NCBI GenBank assembly: GCA_964384465.1
Contig: CAYLLT010000011.1
Span: forward strand, 14,619 to 78,618
DNA length: 64,000 bases
Direction: 5' to 3'
Source of the DNA: CAYLLT01 sp964384465
GTDB taxonomy: Bacteria; Planctomycetota; Phycisphaerae; UBA1845; PWPN01
The notes below the pieces were generated by a model. The model saw nothing but the letters and a program-made list of their open reading frames with translations. It searched no databases and was not told the origin of the DNA. How positions within the stretch are numbered: position 1 is the stretch's first letter; each line of letters begins with the position of its first letter. This document shows, one piece after another, positions 8,612 through 17,304 of this stretch. Made by a program: the position numbers and the translations under genes.

Positions 8612-9376
8612 ATGAGAAAGATGCGGGTTAAGCGACATAAATGGGCATACATCAGTTTAGCAGTGCTCGCGATTAGTTTCACGGTCTGGCTGGTTGATCG
8701 ATACTGGATTCGCGGAGACGTTACCCTTTTCGAAACACCCGGGTGGCGAACTACGGGACAACTGCTTCTTCGTCTCGATAAGCCGGGGAGTGACATTCTA
8801 TTGCTCGCGCTACAGGCGGACGCGCCCGATCCTGCCTTGCCCAAAGAGCTTGTGAGCGTAGCTCCGGAATCCGTGATCTACCGGTACAACCGGGCCAGAG
8901 ACACACTGGATCCCGTCGGAAAGGAGGTATGGGAGAATGCCTCCGGGCCAGTTAGTGTGAGCTTAGAACAGTACCGTCCTAGCAACCCGAAAGGGGGTAT
9001 TGGAATCGACACTAGAGAACTCATTTTGGAAAAAAGAGGGCAGATGGTTCCAACCGCTGGCAAGGCGGCACTGTGCATTGAAGCGCCTTCACAAAAAAGC
9101 GATTTCGCTGCAGTGTTGTCCGCCGCCCGACGAAAGGGGAAGCCATTTATTCCCTTCCTCAGCGGGCCTTATGGCGTCGGTCAGCACTATCACCAAATAT
9201 TTTCGCTGCCGGATCTCGAGGCGATCGGCAGACCCGTCCGTCTTCCCTTGAAAGCGGATATCTCCGCTATCCAGATGATGTGGGCCCCGGAAAGACGTTA
9301 CGTTGTTTACACCGACTTATTTTTTACTCAACTCTGCATCGTCCCCGTCGATGTTCTAGGAATGGAAAAGCCATGA
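8612..9376 (+). CDS. Single-pass membrane protein, unknown
   Basis: 254 residues if started at the ATG at 8612, giving a basic N-terminus followed by one transmembrane helix (WAYISLAVLAISFTVWLVD). Starts at 8537 (GTG) or 8540 (ATG) would add about 25 residues, and none of the three has a strong ribosome-binding site. The rest is probably extracytoplasmic with no recognised domain. Base composition is visibly less GC-rich than its neighbours, and it lies between an EF-G relic and a transposase relic, so recent acquisition is possible. Confidence 0.5.
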   Translation: MRKMRVKRHKWAYISLAVLAISFTVWLVDRYWIRGDVTLFETPGWRTTGQLLLRLDKPGSDILLLALQADAPDPALPKELVSVAPESVIYRYNRARDTLDPVGKEVWENASGPVSVSLEQYRPSNPKGGIGIDTRELILEKRGQMVPTAGKAALCIEAPSQKSDFAAVLSAARRKGKPFIPFLSGPYGVGQHYHQIFSLPDLEAIGRPVRLPLKADISAIQMMWAPERRYVVYTDLFFTQLCIVPVDVLGMEKP

Positions 9377-9509
9377 GTCAGAAAGGCATGCAGCTAATTA
9401 AGGAAGTTTTGTAAGTTGTTTTACTCCATATACTTATAAAGCTTGCGCGAAGCATGGCCTCCTGCGATGATGTTGTTGCGACACAACCATTACCGAAAGG
9501 AGGCCACGG

Positions 9510-9699
9510 ATGGCCAATCTTACGCGCTGGAAGCGTCAACTCAAGAGCAGTCTGCTGGTTAATTCCGCTCTCTGTGAAACCCTCGCGCCCGCCGCCATCG
9601 AGGATTCGTACCGCCGGGCACAAACACGTGTGGCGCGAATCGTTCTGGTCGCCATCGCTGACAGTGATCACGTTCCCGTTCCAGGTGCACAACTTGTAA
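9510..9699 (+). pseudogene. Transposase N-terminal remnant (IS4-like), frameshifted
   Basis: From ATG 9510 one frame reads MANLTRWKRQLKSSLLVNSA and continues through CETLAPAAIEDSYRR. After a one-base shift the other frame continues GHKHVWRESFWSPSLTVITF and ends at TAA near 9699. Together they resemble the N-terminus of planctomycete IS4-family transposases (L...IE...R..GH.WR...L.P..T...F..QVL). The catalytic DDE part is missing. The family call is by pattern recognition only. Confidence 0.45.
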
Positions 9700-9712
9700 A
9701 CCCGGAACCGGA

Positions 9713-12436
9713 TCATTTCGGCGACTGGGCGGCGGGCTGCGTCGCCGGCAACGTTACGGGCGTCGCGCCGGGGGGGGCGTCGCCGGGGGCGACTTCGATG
9801 GCCTGGATGATGGCTTCGCCGCCGCGGGTGTTGGTGAACTTGATCGAGATGACGCCGTTTTTCGGTTCGATGCCGTTATAGACCAAATCGACCGCGCGGC
9901 CATGGCCGGTGCCGAGCGGAACGGCAGGTCGTTGACCTGCCCTACCGGATTCGCGCGCCAGCGATTCGCGGGCCTGCGCGAGGGCGGTGGCGGCGATGTC
10001 GAAGTCGCGGACCATTTCCTGGCCGTTGATGTGGATGGTGACGGCGCGCTGCTCCGGCTTGATGCGGCGGGTCTCGGCGAATTTGAGGCGGACGTGATAG
10101 GTGCCCGTTTTGCCGGGGACGTTCCGGTTCGCTGGGCCGACGGTGAAATCGGTCCAGAATTCCTTGCCGTGGACGCCGTAACGGTAGAGTTCGGGGTCGG
10201 GCGTGCCTTCGATCTGGATTTGCCGGCGGGCGGTCCACCAGCTCAGGGCGACGGAATCGACGACATGACCGGCGCGGATGACAAACTCGGTTGCGGGGCG
10301 CCAGGCGTTTTTCGCGCTGTCGGTGAAATCGTCGCGGGCGCTTCGGCCGAAGATGAAGCGCTGCGGGCCGGTCGGGCCGCCGCCCGCGCCGAAATCGTTT
10401 TCGGCGGTTTCGGCGGAGAACTGGACGCCGTCGAGGGAAACCGCCTTCCCCATTGACAGCGGGTTTTTGGAGCCGCGCACGACGAGCTTGACGGTGTGCG
10501 GCCCGTTGGTCAGGCCGTTGCGATAATAGAGCACCTGCTGATGCCGGAGCGCGGGGTTCCAGCAATCCAGGCCGACCAGTTGTTTCACATCGTCGAGATA
10601 GATGTCAGCCTGTCCGGCGTCGGGGGCGGCGCTGCCGATGAGCCGGACCTGGTTGCCGGTGAATGAGAAGCTGACGCCGGCGCCCGCGTCGGTAGCGAAG
10701 TGACTGCCGCCGCCGCTGAACCCTTTCATTGTGGACTTGTTCCATCGGCCCGAGAAAGTGAGCTTTTCGTCATCGACTTCCTGCTGCGGGTCGTCGCCTT
10801 CGATGACGACGTTCTCGGCGCCGTCGTGACGGATGGTGATGAGGAAATCACCACCTTTTAACTCTTTCGCCTGGAACCGGTTTTGTTTTTCGTCCGCGGC
10901 GATCGGCGGAGCGGCGCTTCCGGTGACTTTGGGCGAGGAACGTACGGCTTTGGGACGGAAGGATAATCGCAGCACGTCTTGTGTGTTGGGCGGCGCGTCG
11001 GCGGTGGTGTAACTGATTTTGCCCTTGCCGTAGACGACGTGCGTGACGGTCGAGGTGCTCCGCATGATGTGGTTTTCGCGCGCGGGGCCGAGGGTTTCGG
11101 GCATCCAGGCCATGGCGGCGAGGGCGTGCTTGAGGGCCATGGGGTGGGCGATTTTGAACCAGTCGCCGGCGACAACCTGGCCACCGTCGATGTTGTCTTC
11201 GACGACGCCGGTCTCGTGGATGTCGTAAGTGGTGAGGATGATCTGGCGGCGGGCGAGCTCGCGGCCCCAGTCGCTGTCGGCGAGGACGCCGTACTGGGCG
11301 TAGACGGGGGCGAGCTCCATCGGGCCGTACCAGAGCGATCGGCCGCAGCAGCCGGAGGATTCGGGGTAGGCCCAGGCGCCGTGATAGACGTCGCCGTTGG
11401 ATTGGGGCGAGACGCCGGTGCGATTGATAAACAGGGACATGACGTTGCGGGCGTCGCTTCGCCAGTTGGAGAATTCATCGGGATGGTCCATGATATAACG
11501 GGCGGCGAACTCGGTGACGTTCTCGACCTGAACGTGGCAGTTCCAATCCCAGTAATTTCTTCCCCAGGTGTCTTCGCCGGTCCAGTTGGGCAGGAGTACG
11601 TCGCGGAGATATTCGATGCCGGCCTTGCGGGCTTCGACGATGCTGTTGTCTTTGCCGGTGTAGCCGGTGCGGATGACCGCGTCGAAGAATTCGAGGATGA
11701 ATGAGACGCCGCCGGCGGCGATGTCCTCCCAGTGGGCGTCCTGGGGATTGGCATAGCGGTTCCACGGCGGCAGGCCAGGCTCGCGGTTACGCTTCTCGGC
11801 GAACAGATCGGCCCAGTGCCGGGCGGCGTCGCGCCAGCGGATGTTGCCGGTGATCTGAGCGGCGCGGATCAGCGGCAGGCCGACCTCGGCGACGATGTCG
11901 AGCTGGATGAAGCCGTGCGGGTCGCACTTACCGTAGGGTTTTCCCTGGGTCGGCACGCTGATGAGGAAACCGGGCCAGGGGTGGTCGGGCGGCGTGAGGC
12001 AGTGGTCGAGGAGGGCGTTCGCCTGGAGGGTGAAGTGAGCGATGGCGGCCGGATCGCCGGAATACCGATAGTAATCGATGAGGGCGCTGAGGACGTATGA
12101 GGCGCGCTGGCCGAGGTCGCCGTTGGCCCAGTCGTTGATCGGAGGAATGGTGATCGTGCCGTCGGGCGCGATCTTCCAGGCTCCGCTGAAGACGTAGTGC
12201 GGAACTTCCGCGGCGGCTTTGGCGGGATCGGTCCAGGGATATCGTTTCATGGTTTCGGCGGCGATGCGCACGCGGAGGTCGCATTGGCCGTTCTGGCCCG
12301 GGTACCAGGGGGCGATGACGCCGTTTTTGTCCTCGACCGCGTCGTGTGCGTAATAGTGTTTCTGGGTGGTGGCTGCGGGGGCGACATAAGGGGCGGCAGC
12401 CAGTAAAATAACCAGGATCCCAACGCGGCGTCGCAT
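9713..12436 (-). CDS. Large exported protein, six-hairpin-like with malectin-like C-terminus
   Basis: 907 residues from the ATG at 12436, which has agg just upstream and gives a signal peptide (VGILVILLAAAPYVAPA). The N-terminal 500 residues are rich in paired helices with aromatic and DWANGDLGQRA-type motifs typical of (alpha/alpha)6 toroid glycosidases or lyases. The C-terminal part (GVSFSFTGNQVRLIG, ADIYLDDVK) looks like a carbohydrate-binding galactose-binding/malectin-like fold, with a second such stretch (GTYHVRLKFAETRRI) near the end. No catalytic residues can be assigned. The segment GRAGQRPAVP (9920-9946) comes from a palindromic element inserted in frame. Confidence 0.6.
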   Translation of the reverse strand: MRRRVGILVILLAAAPYVAPAATTQKHYYAHDAVEDKNGVIAPWYPGQNGQCDLRVRIAAETMKRYPWTDPAKAAAEVPHYVFSGAWKIAPDGTITIPPINDWANGDLGQRASYVLSALIDYYRYSGDPAAIAHFTLQANALLDHCLTPPDHPWPGFLISVPTQGKPYGKCDPHGFIQLDIVAEVGLPLIRAAQITGNIRWRDAARHWADLFAEKRNREPGLPPWNRYANPQDAHWEDIAAGGVSFILEFFDAVIRTGYTGKDNSIVEARKAGIEYLRDVLLPNWTGEDTWGRNYWDWNCHVQVENVTEFAARYIMDHPDEFSNWRSDARNVMSLFINRTGVSPQSNGDVYHGAWAYPESSGCCGRSLWYGPMELAPVYAQYGVLADSDWGRELARRQIILTTYDIHETGVVEDNIDGGQVVAGDWFKIAHPMALKHALAAMAWMPETLGPARENHIMRSTSTVTHVVYGKGKISYTTADAPPNTQDVLRLSFRPKAVRSSPKVTGSAAPPIAADEKQNRFQAKELKGGDFLITIRHDGAENVVIEGDDPQQEVDDEKLTFSGRWNKSTMKGFSGGGSHFATDAGAGVSFSFTGNQVRLIGSAAPDAGQADIYLDDVKQLVGLDCWNPALRHQQVLYYRNGLTNGPHTVKLVVRGSKNPLSMGKAVSLDGVQFSAETAENDFGAGGGPTGPQRFIFGRSARDDFTDSAKNAWRPATEFVIRAGHVVDSVALSWWTARRQIQIEGTPDPELYRYGVHGKEFWTDFTVGPANRNVPGKTGTYHVRLKFAETRRIKPEQRAVTIHINGQEMVRDFDIAATALAQARESLARESGRAGQRPAVPLGTGHGRAVDLVYNGIEPKNGVISIKFTNTRGGEAIIQAIEVAPGDAPPGATPVTLPATQPAAQSPK
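9920..9946. repeat. GQRPAVP-type palindromic element inside a CDS
   Basis: aacggcaggtcgttgacctgccctacc is a palindrome (ggcaggtc/gacctgcc). It is read in frame by the minus-strand gene as GRAGQRPAVP, between two ordinary parts of a C-terminal domain. The nucleotide pattern belongs to the same class of short palindromes found between genes in this window. Confidence 0.6.
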
Positions 12437-12770
12437 TCGTGCACCTGTCGGTATAATGGGAGAATTCAGGATTTGGACCGATCCGTGGCCCTCGCTGGGG
12501 CAGTGTAGGGGATTGGGCGGCGGGGGCAAGGCGCGGGCTGCTTGCTTATGAAAACCGCACCCACCGCACCCCCAGGGAAGCCTCCCTGGGGGGCCTTTGG
12601 CCGGGGTTGCGGAGACGGTTGGGTGTCTTTATACTTCCTGTGTTGGCGAACCTGGTAACCCCACTGGCCTTAGCATTCGGCCTCCGACTTGCGTCGGGGG
12701 TTCGGTCATCATTGAGGCCGTTTTCCTCGCTTTTAATCGCCGCGCGGGCGAATCTGGAGGTCAACGACGC
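12437..12770. other. Intergenic region with hairpins, no gene seen
   Basis: Between a minus-strand gene and the first small exported protein. It holds a strong hairpin (ccccaggga-agcc-tccctgggg, about 12569-12592) and a smaller one (ccgacttgcgtcgg, near 12688). I see no convincing coding frame and recognise no known riboswitch. Confidence 0.4.
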
Positions 12771-13103
12771 ATGAAAAAATCCTCGACGCGAAGGTTCTGG
12801 ATGTGGCTGGTCCTGCTGGCGAGCGGCGGGACGGTGTTTCAAGGGATCGGTTTCACACGCAATGGTCTCGGGGGGGCGTGTCAGGGGCGCAATTTCTACG
12901 AGAATGGGATTCTCACGTCGGTCGATTTTTGCGCGGTGCTGGACTGCCGGAACGGCTTTTTCGGCGGGATCGTCCAGCCGTGCGGGAGTCCAACTTCGAC
13001 GACGGACGATCTGCTGGTGGATTGTTCGAACCTGCCGACAGCCGGTGGGGCCGGTTCAACAACCACGCCGACGCAGCAACAGCAGACAACGACTACCCCA
13101 TGA
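12771..13103 (+). CDS. Small exported protein, tandem family member 1
   Basis: 110 residues from the ATG at 12771 with ggagg 10 nt upstream. The signal peptide is basic then hydrophobic (KKSSTRRFWMWLVLLASGGTVFQ). The mature region has four cysteines (ACQG, FCAVLDC, QPCG) and ends in a Thr/Gln-rich tail. It shares the N-terminal GGTxFQ motif and the general plan with the genes at 13219 and 13731. Function unknown. Confidence 0.65.
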   Translation: MKKSSTRRFWMWLVLLASGGTVFQGIGFTRNGLGGACQGRNFYENGILTSVDFCAVLDCRNGFFGGIVQPCGSPTSTTDDLLVDCSNLPTAGGAGSTTTPTQQQQTTTTP

Positions 13104-13218
13104 CCGGATCGCTGAAAGGAGACGGCAGCGGTATCATCAATAGGGTGACTTCGAGTTCGCGGTCGAAGTAGCGTGGGCGGACTCAGCCGATTGGCGATTT
13201 CAGCATAAGGCGAAGATC

Positions 13219-13536
13219 ATGACGCGAGCAGGACGATGGCTACAGATGATGCTGGCGGTTTCGCTGGCGGGGACGACGTTTCAGACGGGGACGGGTTGCG
13301 GAGGTACGCTACTTCGCAACGTGAATCCGTGCGGGACGATACTGGTGTGCGATCCGCTGGAATATGACTTGACATTCATCGATTATTTCCCGAATTGGAA
13401 TATCGATCCGACCTGTACGATTCCCGGACTCTGCGGCGGTACGCCATTTCCGCCGGTGCCGGCTCAGTCGGCGACGGGCGGCGGCGCACTTGTCGGAACG
13501 ACCGGCGGCACGACCGGCGGTGCGGCCGCGCCTTGA
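13219..13536 (+). CDS. Small exported protein, tandem family member 2
   Basis: 105 residues. A basic start and hydrophobic signal (WLQMMLAVSLAGTTFQTGTGC) are followed by a Cys-containing mature region (CGGTLL, NPCGTILVC, CTIPGLCGG) and a Gly/Thr/Ala-rich end. The AGTTFQ...GC segment parallels GGTVFQ in member 1 and GGVVLQ...GGC in member 3. The cysteine after TGTG could be a lipobox-like site, but the preceding residues do not fit well. Function unknown. Confidence 0.6.
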   Translation: MTRAGRWLQMMLAVSLAGTTFQTGTGCGGTLLRNVNPCGTILVCDPLEYDLTFIDYFPNWNIDPTCTIPGLCGGTPFPPVPAQSATGGGALVGTTGGTTGGAAAP

Positions 13537-13730
13537 CGTGAGCCCATCCGGTACCAGATTATGTTGGCGCGGGCGGCAGGCTGCGAGAGCAGGGCCGCTT
13601 GATTTTAGAGGAGCTTGATCGATCCTCCGGCTGTGGGCAGGATGTCGGCAGCCGTTCACGTGTAGGCCGCGGGATGTCGGCCGTTGCAATCCGATGCGAA
13701 ACGCGGCGTTTCGCGACCAAGGAGTCCTTC

Positions 13731-13886
13731 ATGTTCTGGTATCGTGCTCGAAAGATTTTGTTCATGATCTGCTGCGGCGGCGTCGTGCTCCAGGCGGCGA
13801 CAACGGGCGGCTGCTCGCAGAGCCTGATCTCGCAGATCGGCACTTCGATTCTGTTGAACTTCCTGTTGAGCGGCTTTGCTACCTGA
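13731..13886 (+). CDS. Small exported protein, tandem family member 3
   Basis: 51 residues from the ATG at 13731 with ggag 7 nt upstream. MFWYRARKILFMICCGGVVLQ is a signal-like N-terminus, then TTGGCSQSLISQIG and a hydrophobic C-terminus (SILLNFLLSGF). It is shorter than members 1 and 2 but has the same GG(T/V)x(F/L)Q segment at the end of the hydrophobic core. The leader contains a small hairpin (cgaaacgcggcgtttcg, about 13697-13713). Confidence 0.5.
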   Translation: MFWYRARKILFMICCGGVVLQAATTGGCSQSLISQIGTSILLNFLLSGFAT

Positions 13887-14019
13887 GTTTTCCGCGATAG
13901 AAGCAGAATAGTGTTCGAGCGCTTCGCCAAGCCGCAAGCGCGGGCTTTGGCTTGCGCGCGGATTTCAGATCAGCTTGCGCCCTGACGTGACGTTTCCCAA
14001 CCCTCATTCCTGATACCCT

Positions 14020-15288
14020 TCAGTCTTTACGGCCTCTTCCGGCCGGGCGGGTTCGCAGCAGCGCGAGCATGGCCAGGCCCGCCAGCGCGAGCGAGCTTGG
14101 CTCGGGCACCAAGCTGGAGGCGTCGAGGATGAATGCGCGCGGGCCATCGGTCAGCCCGCCGGGGCCGTCGTTGTAAAAGCCGGTGCCGGTGATCAGACCG
14201 TTGTAGTTGATGCCGAGGGCTCCGTCTCCGAAGACTCCGGCAAGTGTCCAGAAAGCGCCCAGCGTTGGGTTGACAGCGTCGAGCCAGGCGTCGAGATCCA
14301 CGGCGGTGTTGGCGGCGTCGGTCTGCCAGAGCGTGGCCCAAAAGTAAGCATCGTCGGAGCGTTGGGCAGCTCCAACGACGAAGCCGGCGTCGTTCATGTC
14401 ATAGCCATAGCTGTTCGTCCCGCCGAGCGTGCCGAGGTCGGCCATCGCGCCGCCCGACCCGGGCATGCCGGTGTAGCGGAAGGCGTGAACAGCGGCGTTG
14501 CCGGTCGTGCCGGAGGAGCCGGCGACCTGCCCGGTGTTGTTGATGGCAACGCCGCTGCTGTACGTTCCCCCGATCGTTCCCAGGTCCACCATCGTGCCTC
14601 CCGCGCCGGGCGTACCGCTGTAGCGAAAGGCGTGGTAATCGATGTTGCCGGTCGGGGTGGAGTAGCCGGCGACCTGTCCGGCGTTGTTGATCGCACTGCC
14701 GTAGCTCTCCATCCCGCCGAGCGTGCCCAGGTCCGCCATCGCGCCGCCCGCGCCGGGTGTGCCGATGTAGCGGAAGGCATGAACAGCGGCGTCACCGGTC
14801 GTGTTGGACCAGCCGGCGACCTGGCCGACGTTGTTGATGGCGTAGCCGGCACTGACCGTCCCGCCGAGCGTGCCCAGGTCGGCCATCGCGCCGCCCGTGC
14901 CGGGCGTACCGCTGTAGCGGAAGGCGTGAGTAGCGGCCTCGCGGATCGTGTCAGAGTAGCCGACGACCTGCCCGGCGTCGTTGATGCCGAAGCCAATGCT
15001 CTCCCAACCGCCGAGCGTACCGAGGTCGGCCATCGCGCCGCCCGAGTCGGGCGTGCCGCTGTAGCGGAAGGCGTGGAGAGCGGCGCTGCCGGTCGTGTAC
15101 GAGTAGCCGGCGACCTGGCCGGCGTCGTTGATCGCCTCGCCGTAGCTCTCCGTCCCGCCGAGCGTGCCGAGGTTGAAGATATCGCCCGGCGCCGCCAGTG
15201 TGGAGGGCACGTTTACGCCCCCGACGCTCGCCACGACGGTCGAGATGGCCAGAACCAGCCGCCCGCGCAGATGCTTCGCAATAGACAA
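14020..15288 (-). CDS. HAF-repeat exported protein with PEP-CTERM anchor
   Basis: 422 residues. The TTG start at 15288 follows gaggagg about 11 nt upstream. A signal peptide (GRLVLAISTVVASVGGV) leads to six repeats of about 50 residues, each with DLGTLGG, then GxAINDAGQVAGYS and HAFRYSGTP (the HAF repeat). The end carries VPEPSSLALAGLAMLALL and an RGRK basic tail, the PEP-CTERM sorting signal recognised by exosortase-type systems. No exosortase gene is in this window. Its role at the cell surface is unknown. Confidence 0.85.
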   Translation of the reverse strand: MSIAKHLRGRLVLAISTVVASVGGVNVPSTLAAPGDIFNLGTLGGTESYGEAINDAGQVAGYSYTTGSAALHAFRYSGTPDSGGAMADLGTLGGWESIGFGINDAGQVVGYSDTIREAATHAFRYSGTPGTGGAMADLGTLGGTVSAGYAINNVGQVAGWSNTTGDAAVHAFRYIGTPGAGGAMADLGTLGGMESYGSAINNAGQVAGYSTPTGNIDYHAFRYSGTPGAGGTMVDLGTIGGTYSSGVAINNTGQVAGSSGTTGNAAVHAFRYTGMPGSGGAMADLGTLGGTNSYGYDMNDAGFVVGAAQRSDDAYFWATLWQTDAANTAVDLDAWLDAVNPTLGAFWTLAGVFGDGALGINYNGLITGTGFYNDGPGGLTDGPRAFILDASSLVPEPSSLALAGLAMLALLRTRPAGRGRKD

Positions 15289-15465
15289 CAGGTGCTTTTC
15301 CTCCTCAACTTCAGAAATGTGTGCGAACAGGATCGCTACGACATGTGCTTTTCACCTTCCTACTACATTTACATTACCCGATGGATCGGTGCGCCTCAAG
15401 CCCCGATGGTCGCGCTGACGGTTTCGCGGGCGCGTGACACTTCCGGCGGGTTCTGACCAGCGCCG

Positions 15466-15720
15466 TTCACGGCGCTTTCCCGCCGCAGGCGGGCTTCAGG
15501 CCAGCCCTTGTAGGGCTGGTTCACTGGATCATGCTCATTCCCTTTTTAGCCCGTTTCAACGGGCTTTCGCACTCGGTCCTGGGCTTAAGCCCCTCGCGAT
15601 GTGAGCAAAGCCCGTTGAAACGGGCTGCGGATCAAATCACGCCACCAACGACCAGCCGTAAAACGGCTGGCCTACAGCCCGCTACGCGGGAAAGCCCTGT
15701 GAACAGGGCTCTGCAGAACG
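15466..15720. repeat. Cluster of short hairpins
   Basis: A gene-free stretch packed with small palindromes: ccagccc-ttgt-agggctgg (about 15501-15519), agcccgtttcaacgggct (15548-15565), aagcccgttgaaacgggct (about 15608-15626, the complementary orientation), ccagccgtaaaacggctgg (about 15652-15670), gcccgctacgcggg and ccctgtgaacaggg. Their density at the edge of the phage-like block suggests a hotspot for repeat insertion. Confidence 0.6.
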
Positions 15721-15735
15721 TCCGCCTAAACTGTC

Positions 15736-15876
15736 ACGGACCCAGGTTACGCTCCACGGGCTTTTCTGGCCGGTGGGATTCACCCAGCGCAGCATGTAGT
15801 GGGCGACCTTGCCGCCGTCGGCGCCCGGATTCGTGCAGGTCTGAATGGTTCGGACGGAACGGCGGTGGTGATCCAT
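15736..15876 (-). pseudogene. Possible C-terminal gene fragment (FN3-like)
   Basis: The minus-strand frame reads QTCTNPGADGGKVAHYMLRW followed by VNPTGQKSPWSVT. It resembles the ending AHYRLRW...TRGE.GPWSET that I associate with planctomycete exported or FN3-like proteins. There is no plausible start or upstream part, so if real it is a relic. Confidence 0.3.
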
Positions 15877-15941
15877 TGGTGGGTCAGAGGTGGCACGTGG
15901 AACAGCGGTAAGCGGGAAAGTGGGTATGTGGCCTTGATGAA

Positions 15942-17222
15942 ATGGGGGCGATTGTGAGCGATGTATTGCAGCCAGTCAGCGCATCGGTTGGATCTTCCGC
16001 AACGCGGGAGGCGGGCGAGGCGGACGAGGCGGACGGAGCTTCGGCAGCCGGATTGAGTGTCGGCGAGGAGCGGATGGTGATTCATTCGCAGGCGCTGAGC
16101 GTGGAAGGCGCGCCATCGGATGGCGCGGCGTCCGGGGACGGTGCACCCTCGTCGGTACTGATCGCGCCGTGGGGCGAGGTGAATTCGGCGAACGGGACGT
16201 TCGTGCTGGACGAGGAGGCGGCGCGTTCGGTGCTGACCGCTTTCGCGGCGCAGGGGACGGAGGTGCCGATCGACTACGAGCATCAGAGCCTGGGCGGGAC
16301 GTATGCGTCGCCGACGGGGCAGGCGCCGGCGGCGGGGTGGATCCGGTCAATGCGGGCGGTGACGCCGGGGTCGGAGGATGCTGGGGAAAGTGCGAAAGTG
16401 AGAAAGTGGGAAAGTGAGAAAGTGAGAAAGTGGGAAAGTGAGAAAGTGGGCGATGCGGCCGGCACGTCGGTTCCCGGACTGTGGGCGGAGGTGGAGTGGA
16501 CGGAAGCGGCGCGAGAGAAACTGGTGGCGAAAGAGTATCGATACCTCTCCCCGGTGGTGATCATCCGCAAGCGGGACCGGCGGGTGATGGCGCTGCATTC
16601 GGCGGCGCTGACCAACAAGCCGGCGATTGTGGGGATGAAGCCGATTATCAATCGCGCGGAAGGTCAGGCGGGACTGGGCGAGAGGGAATCAGTTGCTTCA
16701 GGTCGCGAAGAGGCAAGCCTCAATGGGGCACTCTGCAAGGGCGAAACGCTGGTTGCTGCCTCAGCGTCGCACGCGGTTTCGATGGTTGATGAGACTTTGG
16801 AAACGCTGCGGATGCGGTTGGGGATGGTGGCGGAGGCGGATGTCGCGGAAGTTCTGGTGGCGGCGGAGGAGCGCTTGACGGGTCTGATGCGCGAGGCGGA
16901 GGGGCGCCGTGCGGAGGAGAGGGTCGCACAGGCGTGCCGGGCCGGGAAGCTGACGGCGAACCTGTGGGAGTGGGCGATGACGCTGGCGATGAAGGACCCG
17001 GCGGCGTTTGAGGCGTGGGCGTCGTCGGCGCCGGTGGTGGTGATGCTGGGGCAGACGCAGCGTCCGGTGGGCGGCGGCGTGGGACGAAATCGTGCTGCGG
17101 TGGTTGCTTCGGCGCGAGCATCCTATCGGGCGGAGCCGTCGCTGATGCTGCTGACCAGCGAGTCGGCGTGGGTGGCGGAGGCGCTGCGCGAGGCGGGGCT
17201 GGGTATGGATGATGGTTCTTAA
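15942..17222 (+). CDS. Mu gpI-like phage protease/scaffold protein
   Basis: 426 residues. The core (about 70-230) matches the phage I-like protease family: LIAPWGEVNSANGTFVLDEE, VPIDYEHQSLGG with the expected H, APAAGWI, and after an insertion KEYRYLSPVVIIRKRDRRV then LHSAALTNKPAI. In Mu this protease matures the capsid and its C-terminal part acts as a scaffold; here that part is helical and Ala/Glu-rich. The insertion AKVRKWESEKVRKWESEKVG comes from an octamer repeat (16388-16450). It is the first gene of the structural block. The start may be further in, for example the ATG at 16074. Confidence 0.85.
   Translation: MGAIVSDVLQPVSASVGSSATREAGEADEADGASAAGLSVGEERMVIHSQALSVEGAPSDGAASGDGAPSSVLIAPWGEVNSANGTFVLDEEAARSVLTAFAAQGTEVPIDYEHQSLGGTYASPTGQAPAAGWIRSMRAVTPGSEDAGESAKVRKWESEKVRKWESEKVGDAAGTSVPGLWAEVEWTEAAREKLVAKEYRYLSPVVIIRKRDRRVMALHSAALTNKPAIVGMKPIINRAEGQAGLGERESVASGREEASLNGALCKGETLVAASASHAVSMVDETLETLRMRLGMVAEADVAEVLVAAEERLTGLMREAEGRRAEERVAQACRAGKLTANLWEWAMTLAMKDPAAFEAWASSAPVVVMLGQTQRPVGGGVGRNRAAVVASARASYRAEPSLMLLTSESAWVAEALREAGLGMDDGS
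16388..16450. repeat. Octamer GTGAGAAA/GTGGGAAA array inside the phage protease gene
   Basis: Eight octamers of the type gtgagaaa and gtgggaaa. Three octamers make 24 nt, so the array is translated as repeated VRKWESEK. The same octamers fill non-coding spacers at about 18797-18895, 20195-20250 and 22405-22515. Here the array lies between two conserved parts of the protease. Confidence 0.85.
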
Positions 17223-17300
17223 ATCCGCAGATGGACGCAGATTGAGATCAGGGATTTGAAATTCCAAATTTGAGATTTGAAAAACCAGAAGAAGGAGAAC
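17220..17300. repeat. cagatttgagattt-type spacer 1
   Basis: The spacer starts aaatccgcagatggacgcagatt and continues as AT-rich words (atttgaaatt, atttgagatttg). It separates the protease and decoration genes and is closely similar to the spacer at 23015-23080. A shorter version is at about 17745-17775. The ribosome-binding site gaaggagaa of the next gene follows it. Confidence 0.65.
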
Positions 17301-17304
17301 GGGT

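Noticed and set aside
9510..9699. Programmed frameshift in an active transposase
   Set aside because: There is no slippery heptamer at the junction and the catalytic part is missing, so decay is simpler.
12597..13103. A longer reading frame beginning at 12597 for the first small exported protein
   Set aside because: The ATG at 12771 has a good ribosome-binding site and exposes the signal peptide. The longer N-terminus crosses a hairpin and has no signal.
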